The translations under genes were made by a program, and so were the position numbers. Below the pieces are notes generated by a model. The model saw nothing but the letters and a program-made list of their open reading frames with translations, was not told the origin of the DNA and did no database searches. Below, in pieces: positions 37,141 to 47,900 of a stretch of 64,000 nucleotides of DNA. Source of the stretch: Mercenaria mercenaria (Eukaryota; Mollusca; Bivalvia; Venerida; Veneridae); assembly GCF_021730395.1 (NCBI RefSeq), contig NC_069365.1, positions 23,410,001-23,474,000 of the forward strand. The letters are read 5' to 3'. The stretch's first letter is position 1. The number at the start of each line of letters is the position of its first letter.

Positions 37141-38600
37141 GCGCTCATCCGGGTCTACCGATTTAAATTCTAATAGAGTCAGCCTTGACATGTTTTAATT
37201 CACCATCTTTTCGATAATGTGAGCCGAGACACTAGTCAAATTTTTTACAGAAGTTCCCAGTTTCGTTAAAAATAATTTAATTAAAGTCATGTTCTTGATA
37301 CTCACAATTATCAATGGACACGTTGTTACAATGTGTGTTGCTAGCAGTACTGATACGTTAAATAGCCGTTTTCTATCTTGAACCTCCTAGAATTAGTCTT
37401 TTCGGAATCATTTCTCACGCCGCCATTTTTTTCAATCATAATTTCAGGGTGGGTGGGGGGTTAACATTTAACTTTATCTGTTGGTTTCCCATTTATATCA
37501 AAGTCAATTGCCGCAATGCTAGCACACCATGCACAGGCTGTTCTAAATAACAATCTTCTAATTAAAGGACAATTGTTTAAAATATTAAACATTCAATAGT
37601 TTTAAATTGTCGTGATGAACATATAAAATTGGGAGTAGATAGTCATTCTATAGGCTGACCATTCACTCCCATGTTGAATGGTCAGGAGAGAATTAACCAG
37701 TGGTTAAGTATTAGACCTTGGAGTGAATGGTCTGAAATTCCTTCCAGTCCACCGTTTGAATCTAGAACTCTTTTGGAACCACATACCATTTCAGCACCAT
37801 CCATTGATAACTTCAAGGTGTCTATGTAACGTTAAACTTAAATTTTTAGGTATTCTACATTGGCGTAGGAGTGATCTCAATGTTGGAGGTGGGGGTGTAT
37901 TGGGGGACCGGCCAGCTAAACCCATCCATATTTTCCCTGAAATTGTTTTGATAACCAAAAAAAAGTGTTCTTCCCTTATTGACAACACATATCACGCCAA
38001 ATACTTATCAGTACATCTAAATGTTGTCTAGAACTGGCGTTTTCTTTTATCTACATCTACTGTTATTTCTGACAAAAATCAATTTTGAGGTCAAAGGTTG
38101 CCCTCTCAAAATTGGGGGGGGGGGGGGGGGGCATAAGCCTTGGTCTTAACTTAGTATAGTCGAAGGTCTTTGACGATGATCATGAGCATTACATTTCAAA
38201 AGGTCACCGTCAGTATATTAAAGACCATATTTAGTTATGACGTCTGAAACCGTATACCGGGTTTTAGAGACTTCAGGATATCAGCTGTTTTGTTCCCAGA
38301 TAATTTTGAGGTTTATAATTCAAGACTTCTTTGTTTCACATGGCTCTTTTGTTTAACTGTAACATATTTAGTTTGCTTGTACTATGAAGACAATATATTT
38401 CCACTGCTATAAACCAGAGTAAAACTGCGGTAATGCTTGTAATGGCGCCAATGTCGGATAGTATTTATTTCGGATACTAGGAAGTTGAAAAGACTATATA
38501 TTCTTAAACGTTCCTTTAATATTGCAATTTACATGTATATGTGTTTCTGTTAAAGATACATGAAAATGTTATTTAACACTATGTGGTGATGTTTCATTTG
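37141..38600. other. No gene recognised; G run and small hairpin
   Basis: A run of about 19 G lies at 38113-38131. Inverted 13-bp arms 'gaccattcactcc' / 'ggagtgaatggtc' lie near 37659-37731. No gene. Confidence 0.45.
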
Positions 38601-38604
38601 TTTT

Positions 38605-41600
38605 TTACCAATGCAGTATAGTAAAGTGTGCACAAATTATCCTGCCCAAGAAAATGCCACTAAAACCCTCCCAAGCCTTGGTACCTCAGACCATGACATA
38701 GTTTTTCATGAACTAAACATTAACATAGGAAGACCAGTTCAACCTAAAAGATTGATTAAATGTTATAAGAAACCTAACTGGTCTAATTTCAAATCAGACA
38801 TACTTGAGTTTGGTGTTCAATTTTCCAACTCAAACTATACAGATCCCAACTCCACATGGGAGAAAAAATAAATAAGCTGAGTGATAAACACATCCCAACA
38901 AAACTAAGTAAGACACGTGCGGACCTTCCCTGGTTATCCCCCAAAATCCTCAGACTTATACGTAAACGGGAAAAAAAAGTATTCAAACATGAAAAAGAAA
39001 AACAATCAACCATTGCCAAAGCATTTAAGGCCCTAAAATGTAGGATCCAAAAGGAAATAAGAACCTCCTATTGGTCTTATATGGAATCGGTCATTTTTAC
39101 TGGCGACTTTCAACCGGGTAGGAACAAAAAGTTCTACTCGTTTGTTAAACATAACAAAACAGAGAGTTGTGGTGTAGCCCCCTTGAAGTATTAGAGCTTA
39201 ACTCGTACCAACCCAGTCACAAAAGCAAATATCCTCAATAAACAGTTTGAATCTGTCTTTTCAAAGCCCCAACTTCTAAGCCTGAAACAACTCAGCAAAA
39301 AAGCAACAAACCCTAAATCAGCACCAGAGATGCCAACGATCCTCATAACTGTTGAGGGCATGGACAAGTTACTAATGGGGCTAAATCCAAATAAAGCCTC
39401 TGGTCCTGATGAAATTTCCCCAAGATTACTTAAGGAGCTTCACCAAGACATAGCCCCGATCATTACAAAAATATTCCAACTAATGAACTATCTCTTGAAA
39501 CAGGTCAAGTCCCAAAAGACTGGAAGAGAGCAATCATTGCGCTAGTTTACAAGAAAGGTTCAAAATCCAAGGCTAGTACATGTAACTATAGGCCCATATT
39601 CTTAACATGTATTGCCTCAAAATTAATGGAACATATTCTTGTCTCAAACATCATGTCCCACTTTGACAAAAATGATCACCTTAGCCAGTATCAACATGGC
39701 TTCAGGTCAAAGCATAGCTGTGAATTTTACACAAGAGGTATTTGACAATCTTGAGAATGGCCAACAGACTGACGTCATTGTCATGGACTTCAGTAAAGCC
39801 TTTGACAAGGTTGACCACCATAAATTGATTCATAAGCTCGATACCCTGGGAGTCCACCCATTAGCATCCCTGTGGATCAAGTCATTTCTCAAGGACCGTT
39901 CCCAAAGAGTAGTTGCGGATGGCTTCACCTCAGATGAACTTCCTGTTCTTTCCGGGTTCCACAAGGATCAGTCATTGGCCCTTGTCTCTTCCTAGCCTAC
40001 ATAAATGACCTCCCAGAGTCCATCAAAAGTAAGTCACGACTTTTCGCAGATGACACTATTGTCTATATGTACCTGAGGGTTAAATCCTCCCTTGACTCTC
40101 AATCCTCACAAAATGATCTTCATTCCCTAGAAGCCTGGGAAAAGGACTGATCAATGGAGTTCAAGCCAGATAAGTGTGAGGTGTTGAGGATTACTCGAAA
40201 GAAAAAACATATCATCTACAATTATACACTCCATAATAGATCACTAAAAACTACAGAAGCTGCTAAATACCTGGGCGTTACACTAAGTAAAGATCTCATT
40301 TGGTCAAAACACATTGATAACATCACATCGAAAGCAAATAATTCACTTAGATTCATCAAAAGAAATGTCAAAACAAACAACAGAAAAGTAAAAGAAACAG
40401 CTTACAACACCTATGTCTGCCCACAGCTTAAATACTGTTCCACTATATGCAGCTGACTATATGGCACCCTTGGCAAAAATCCCTCACATACAAAATTAAA
40501 CGAGTACAACGATCTGCAGCTCGATACATAATTATGTAACAACTATGGTCAAACAAGCAGTGTCACCCAAATGCTTATTGATCTCAACTGGCAATCCCTT
40601 GAACAAAGCTGCATTAAAAATTCCCTTATTATATTTTTAGCTCACCTGTCACATAGTGACAAGGTGAGCTTTTGTGATCACGCAGCGTCTGTCGTCCGTG
40701 CGTGCGTCCGTAAACTTTTGCTTGTGACCACTCTAGAGGTCACATTTTTTGTGGGATCTTTATGAAAATTGGTCAGAATGTTCATCTTGATGATATCTAG
40801 GTCAAGTTCGAAACTGGGTCACGTGCCTTCAAAAACTAGGTCAGTAGGTCTAAAAATAGAAAAACCTTGTGACCTCTCTAGAGGCCATATATTTCACAAG
40901 ATCTTCATGAAAATTAGTCAGAATGTTCACCTTGATGATATCTAGGTCAAGTTCGAAACTGGGTCACGTGCCTTCAAAAACTAGGTCAGTAGGTCAAATA
41001 ATAGAAAAACCTTGTGACCTCTCTAAAGGCGATATATTTTATAGGATCTGTATGGAAGTTTGTCTGAATGTTCATCTTGATGAAAACTAGGTCAGAATTG
41101 AAACTGGGTCACGTGCGGTCAAAAACTAGGTCAGTAGGTATAAAAATAGAAAAACCTTGTGACCTCTCTAGAGGCCATATATTTCATGAGATCTTCATGA
41201 AAATTGGTCAGAGTGTTCACCTTGGTGATATATAGGTCAAGTTCGAAAGTGGGCCATGTGCCTTCAAAAACTAGGTCAGTAGGTCAAATAATAGAAAAAC
41301 CTTGTGACCTCTCTAGAGGCCATATTTTTCATGGGATCTGTATGAAAGTTCGTTTGAATGTTCGTCTTGATGATATCTAGGTCAAATTCGAAAGTGGGTC
41401 ACGTGCCTTCAAAAAGTAGGTCAGTAGGTCAAATAATGAAAAAACGTTGTGACCTCTCTAGAGGCCATATTTTTCATGGGATCTGTATGAAAGTTGGTCT
41501 GAATGTTTATCTTGATGATATATAGGTCAAGTTTGAAACTGGGTCAACTGCGATCAAAAACTAGGTCAGTAGGTCTTGAAATAGAAAAACCTTGTGACCT

Positions 41601-42740
41601 CTCTAGAGGCCATACCCTTGAATGGATCTTCATGAAAATTGGTCAGAATGTTCACCTTGATGATATCTAGGTCAAGTTTGAAACTGGGTCACATGCCGTA
41701 AAAAACTAGGTCAGTAGGTCAAATAATAAAAAAAACCTTGTGACCTCTCTAGAGGCCATACTTTTCATGGGATCTGTATGAAAGTTAGTCTGAATGTTCA
41801 TCTTGATGATATCTAGGTCAAGTTCAAAACTGGGTCAACTGCGGTCAAAAACTAGGTCAGTAGGTCTAAAATTAGAAAAATCTTTTGACCTCTCTAGAGG
41901 CCATATTTTTCAATGGATCTTCATGAAAATTGATCTGAATGTTCACCTTGATGATATCTAGGTCAGTTTCGAAACTGGGTCATGTGCGGTCAAAAACTAG
42001 GCCAGTAGGTATAAAAATAGAAAAACCTTGTGACCTCTCTAGATGCCATATTTTTCATGAGATCTTCATGAAAATTAGTGAGAATGTTCACCTTGATGGT
42101 ATCTAGGTAAAGTTCAAAACAGGGTCACGTACCTTCGAAAACTAGGTCAATAGGTCAAATAATAGAAAAACCTTGTGACCTCTCTAGAGACCATATTTTT
42201 CAATGGATCTTCATGAAAATTAGTCAGAATTTTTATCTTGATAATATCTAGGTCAAGTTCAAAACTGGGTCACATGAGCTCAAAAACTAGGTCACTATGT
42301 CAAATAATAGAAAAAACGACGTCATACTCAAAACTGGGTCATGTGGGAAGAGGTGAGCGATTCAGGACCATCATGGTCCTCTTGTTTAAAATAAGGTACA
42401 GTCTTATTACAGTTGACCATAGCCACCTCACACCTACAAGGAACCTGAACTACTTGATCCCACAATCTCACATGCAATACCATTCAAACTCCTTTTCTCC
42501 AAAAACAATTCGTTCCTGGAATGGTCTCGCCCTACATATACAGTCCAGCCCCAGTTTGATTCTGTTCACTGAGAGGCTGGCAGCTGTAACCTTCTAATCT
42601 ATATCTATGTTTTTATCTTAATATTTGTAGTTCTTTTTAACTTTGCACCTAATGAGCTTGGTCATCTTTTAACAGTCTGTCCCAGACAAAGCGCCTCCCA
42701 GTTATAATCCGAGTTGATTGTTGGGCAGTACACAGTAGAT
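38605..42740 (+). mobile_element. Dead LINE, interrupted by a pearl/Helentron-like element
   Basis: In order: the end of the endonuclease ('LGTSDHDIVFHELNI'), a linker ('RADLPWLSPKILRLIRKREK'), RT with 'NPNKASGPDEISPRLLKEL', 'NYRPIFLTCIASKLMEHIL', 'VIVMDFSKAFDKVDHHKLIH', 'LAYINDLPESIKSKSRLFAD' + 'DTIVYM', 'AAKYLGVTLSKDLIWSKHID', then 'TSSVTQMLIDLNWQSLEQ'. The insertion at 40639-42387 splits the C-terminus, which ends 'ERLAAVTF' at 42597. Several frameshifts and stops, but motifs are well kept, so it is younger than the LINE at 34655. The RT catalytic Asp boxes are readable. Confidence 0.88.
40639..42387 (+). mobile_element. Pearl/Helentron-like (HINE) element, copy 1
   Basis: Starts AGCTCACC with a hairpin ('CTCACCTGTCAC'/'GTGACAAGGTGAG'), then a 'cgtccgtgcgtgcgtccg' stretch and about 11 tandem units of 145 bp ('gacctctctagaggccat', 'gatatctaggtcaagttcg'). 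It ends with 'aggtgagcgattc', a hairpin 'AGGACCATCATGGTCCT' and CTTGTTT. The 3' GGTGAGC is the inverse of the 5' GCTCACC, followed by a terminal stem-loop, as in Helentron-type non-autonomous elements. It sits between T and A of the host LINE with no target duplication. Confidence 0.8.
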
Positions 42741-43825
42741 GTAGATGAGACTTTTTTTTACTCTTTAAGGCATCGCCAAAGAGGCGGCCGTTTTACTCAA
42801 AATTTTACATGCAAATTTTCATAAAAATAAAAGATGACTAAGTGGTAAAAATAAAGTCAATAATTTGTCATAATTATGTTTTAAATATCTATGTGAACAT
42901 ATGCATGTAAAAGGATGTGCATTTCACTACCTGTATTATGCCTTGATTCGATATTTTTCTCTGGCCAAAAAAAAAAAATTTTGCAATTTTACGTGCAGTC
43001 AAACTCAATATATATTCAATACATGTAAAAAAATAATTACAGCCAATTGTAAAGAAGACCATGAAGAACAAAGTCTTAGGGAATTAATTTGAAATTTTAC
43101 CTGATTACTGAATTATACACAAAAATCCAAACACCATCAATTTATCCAATTTGTTTTATCTGTTCACACATAATTTACATGTATATAAACAGGTGATATT
43201 ATAGCAGTCGACTGTTCAATGAAAAACTATGTTATCTCCCTATATAAATGAATATAGTTAGTGTAGTGCTGCGTTGAACCATCAAATTGTGTACTGGTTT
43301 ACCTAGCAAGCTGTGGTCAGTAATGCATGTACAAACAACATTTTAAATTAAATTTACATGGGGTTGTCTTTTTGTGTCTAATGCAATAACCAGGAACAAT
43401 TTCGACAAAAATTCCATAAGAGTTTGTAGTATACATATTGTACTTCAAAAAGAACTAAATTTTGTCTTTGTAATATGTGTTATAATAGAGTTTGACTGTG
43501 CGTAAGATTTCAATATTTTGGGGTAAACGTTCCGTCTAAACGAGACTCAAACATTTTACAAGCGGCGTATGTACTATAAATCATCATATGCTTCTATGTT
43601 GATGATAATTTGACCAGCTGTTAAGGCTTTAGTGCAATTTTCAAGAGAAAAATACTCGGCCTGAAAATATGAACTGATATTGAGTTGTGACTGTGGCGAT
43701 TGCACAACCTGAGATATATATTTTTTTCAAGTCAAACTTTCAGTTCAAACTTTGAAAAAAAGTGTAAAACTGGTATGTGGTTCCTTTCAAATGTTGTATA
43801 ATTATGCTATATGGGAAGATTGATT
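42741..43825. other. No gene recognised
   Basis: AT-rich sequence after the LINE 3' end; short complementary open frames at 42889-43092 only. Confidence 0.4.
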
Positions 43826-44110
43826 ATGTCTCTCCTGACATTATTTTTGCCCTGTCCGTCCATCCTTCCATCGGTTGCATTTCATTTCTGATCAATAACT
43901 AATGAACCATTTGACCTAAAACCTTCAGACTTCATAGGGTAATAGGTCTTATGGAGTAGATGACCCCTATTGTTTTTGGGGTCACTCCATAAAAGGTCAA
44001 GGTCACAGGGGCCTGAACATGAAACACTGTTTCCGATCAATAACTTGAGATTGAACCACTGACCCAGAATGTTAAAACTTCATAGGATGATTGCAGAGCA
44101 GATGACCCCT
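43826..44110 (-). repeat. Tandem-repeat element (inverse of the 12.7-13.7 kb family)
   Basis: 'attatgtctctcctgacat' and 'gtccgtccatcc' followed by two units with 'gatgacccctattgtttttg' and 'catagggtaatag': the reverse complement of the 12736-13700 pattern. Confidence 0.7.
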
Positions 44111-44789
44111 GTTGTGATTGATATCCAATCATAGGTAGATGTTCATTAATGGTTTACTAATAAGTTCAATCAACTAATAACATTATCAGTGTAAAACATG
44201 GATTTCCTTATAATGAAAACATCGTTTATTCATAGTATTTGATGCTTAAATCGTCATCTACATATTTTGATTGATAATTACCTTCCATGTGCATATTCAA
44301 GTCATCCAAAATATGATTAACTTTATTCAACATTAAACATCGACTCTCAAATAAGATTGGATAAAGATAAGGAAAAAATGTTAAGGAAATACTGCTAATT
44401 GTTTGAATCAATTAGATGTAATACAGAGTATACAATCATACTTTTTTATACAGAATGTATTGAGATGAATTGTGTGTTGTTTAAAAGCTTACATTATTAT
44501 GTATTCCAAAGCAGTGTGAAACCGAATAATTGGTGGATGCCATTAGGGTTTCTAATACATCACATAATCTGAAACGGATTCTGTGATAAATATGTTGCGT
44601 TTGATTTACATGCTATATAGATATAATCCTCGAATTAACTCAATTGTTTAATCAACAAAATCAGTCTAATAAGATGGAAATTGATAAAAAATGTGAATGT
44701 AATTGTTTAAATTGATGTAAAGTTAAGCACTTTGTATCAGACTGCTATGTAGTGTCTGGTAAAAGCTTACTATATATTTTTGTTTCCAG
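44111..44789. other. No gene recognised (upstream of AMDHD2 exon 2)
   Basis: AT-rich sequence, presumably intron 1. I could not find the first coding exon here or further left. Confidence 0.45.
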
Positions 44790-44969
44790 TGTAACGAGAT
44801 GCTTCTAAGTGCAGATGGATTATTATCAGTATAAAACGAAATTTGTGGAACCAAGGTAGTGAGAGATACTGGTACCGTGAAGGAAGATTCAATCGAAAAT
44901 TTCTTTGATGAACGCTATGCAGGTAATGATTGCCAGATGTTTAGCACTGGGTATTGATACAAATAAATG
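44790..44969 (+). CDS. AMDHD2: AMDHD2 exon 2 (error-laden)
   Basis: Acceptor 'tgtttccag', donor GTAAGT at 44970. In shifting frames it shows 'WYREGR', 'NFFDERYA', 'NDC' and a 'GY-I-D-QIN'-like end, matching the family's 'W.REGRIL.PE..FFDERYAD...DC...I.APG.ID.QING'. The exit phase (1) fits exon 3. Several one- or two-base losses are needed to explain the frame changes. Neighbouring repeat copies (45.7-46.5 kb) show the same kind of losses, so base-call error is more likely than gene death. Confidence 0.75.
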
Positions 44970-47900
44970 GTAAGTAAAAAGAAGGCTTCATGTAAATGAT
45001 TACGCCACACTGTTGAAGGGTTTTATTGTTTTGCTCATGTCATTCTGTCCATCATTGAACCATTTCGTTTTAGAATGCATTGACCTTCTAACATCAAACT
45101 TCATACAATATTTATCTGTGGTCAGTAGATGAATCCTATTTTTTTGGTTCAGTAGGTGAATGGTCAAGTTCACAGTGACATTAGACTTAGGTTTCCAGGC
45201 TAAGCTTAAGAAAGCTTAGGCCTGCAGTTGTCAAACTTTGTAGGATGATTGCCTATGGTTGGTAGATGGCCTCTGTTGGACTCAGGCCCCTTTCTCAGAG
45301 GTCAAGGTTACACTTGTAAAGGTCAAAGTTGGAAGTCATTTTTTGTATGATCAGTGACTTTACTTTGCATGGTTGGATATTCAAGCTACTTATCACAAAC
45401 AGTCTTGTTAACAAAATAATGATATGTCACGTGCAAGACTCAGACCTCTAGCTTGAAGTTCAAGATCACACTTTGAGATAAAAGATTTTTGGTGTTTTCT
45501 TATTGTCCACTCTGTAACTTTTTATGCATGGATGTATATTCAGATGTCGTGTGCAATACTCACCACTCCTATCTCATGGGTCAAGGTCACAAGTATCCAG
45601 TTAACTTTATTGGTGGTAAATGTCAATTATTTCCTTTTGTATGATAAAGTAAATAATTTGTGTATTTGTACGCCGTTTTGAAAATATTGACTTTTTTTAC
45701 TCACTTCACAAAGTGACAAGTGACTTTTGTGAGCCGCAGTGTCCGTGTCCTGTGGGTCGTGCGTGTGAGCTCGTCCGTAATATTTGCTCGGACACTAGAG
45801 GTCATATTTTTCTGGATCTTATGAAAGTTGGTCAAATGTTCATCTTGATATACAGGTCAAGTTCGAAACTGGTCACGTGCCTTCAAAACTAGGCAGTAGG
45901 TCTAAATGAAACTGTACTTCTAGGGCCAATTTCACAGATCTTCATGAAAATTAGGTCGAAGTCACTTGATGTATCTAGGTCAGTTCGAAAGTGGTCCAAC
46001 TGCTTTCAAAAATACTAGGTCATGTAGGTCTAAAATTGAAACCTTGTGACATCTCTAGAGTGCATATTTTAAGTCTTCATGAAAATTGTCAGAATGTTCA
46101 CTTGATGATATCTAGGTCATTTTCGAACTGGGTCACGTTGTGTCAAAAACTAGGTCAGTAGTCTAAAAATAGAAAAACCTTGTGACCTCTCTAGAGGCCA
46201 TTTTTCATGAGATCTTCATGAAAATGGTCAGAAGTTCATCTTGCAGATATCTAGGTCAGTTTGAAAATGGGTCACGGCCATCAAAAACTAGTCATTTAGT
46301 CAAAATAGAAATAAACCTTGTGACTCTTGGAGGCATAATAATTTTTAAGGGATTGTATAAGTTGCCCTGATTGGTTATTTAAGTTATGCTCAAAACTGGG
46401 CACTATGTCAATATAGAAAAAGCGACGGTCATATCAAAACTGGGTCATGTGGGAAGAGGTGAGCGATTCAGGACCATCATGGTCCTCATGTATGATTGTG
46501 TGTGTGTGTGTGTCTGTCTGTCCATCAGTCCTCCGCCATAATTCTTGTTGAGCATAACTTTACACATTAAAGGTATGACTTAAACTTCTTAGCATATAGT
46601 AATGGTGATGAGTGATATGCAAGCACTTGAGAGGTCTTAGGTTCAATGGTGAGGTCCACAGATTGAGCTGAAAGGTCAAAACTTTCATATATTTGTCCGG
46701 GCATAACTTAATAATAGATGGAAGATTTATCGATATTCGTAAATCGCGAATATTCGAATATGAAAATCAAATTCGAATATTCGTAAATTATTGTTTTTTT
46801 TTTTTTTCAATAGTTCATTGATTTTGGGCAATAGAGCATGCTAATTCTACAATAACCAAGCTATTGTTTACGCGTATCAAAGATGTCCAATTAACAAAAA
46901 ATAGCAATGCATAATTGGCAGGAGCCAGCATTTCGGATTAACGTTGCAACAGCGTCAGTGTGTTAGATGCATGTCAAAATGTCAATTAAAAGAAAATTAC
47001 TGAGGTCATCGCTACGATTCACAGTTTGTATTAGGGTAATGGATATCTTTTATCTTTGTTCATTTATTGCGCCTGTTATGTTACAAGTAGTGAACTATTT
47101 CAAAACAATACAACTTGTAGATATTGTCGATCTTTTCACAATAGTTTGTAACGACGTTTGCAGAGCACATCCGTCGAATTCAGTTTTACAATCGACATGG
47201 CCGATTCAAATAAATCATGAAGTAACTATTATAATAAAATCAATGAAATACCACGATTGATGCATAACTTATTTAAGAGTTTAGTCTGCTCATTTGTTTT
47301 TACATTTTTACAGCAATGAAAGTTTCAAAATGGCGACGGTAATATACAACACGCGTCATTGTTTAAATTGGAACGACCTGTATATTTTAGATATAAATTG
47401 CGACGTTAAATTATTATCGTTTATTTTTTGCTATCATTTTGAAGCTAAAACACGAATAGTAATCGTGTCATGATTATACTGACAGAATCGTGAAATAAAA
47501 CGCTAGGATCGGCGGGTTTTGCTAGGTAGGATTGTGTTACCCGAAACAAACATTTACGATGATCCACGCTTTAAACAAATGAATACGTTGTGTATATGCC
47601 AATCACTTAATAAGAATTTAAAGCTTCCATTAAAACAAACCGAATATTCGAATATATTCGAATATGGCAAACCGAATATTCGAATATTGATTTCAGTATT
47701 CGTTCCCATTCCTACTAAATAACTATGCATTGGTACTTCGAACTTGGCGTGTACATTGGTGGCATTGAGACAATGTGCTGAGCACATGAACCAGGTCTGT
47801 AGGCCAAGGTGAAGGTCACAGTTTGAGCTTAAAGGTCAAATTTGTCTGTTGTATTTAGTGTTCGGAGCATAACTTACTAACCATTCAAGATATTGACTTG

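Noticed and set aside
46967-47260. 97-codon frame inside the hAT-like element as a transposase
   Set aside because: No hAT dimerisation or catalytic motif is visible and the length is far too short.
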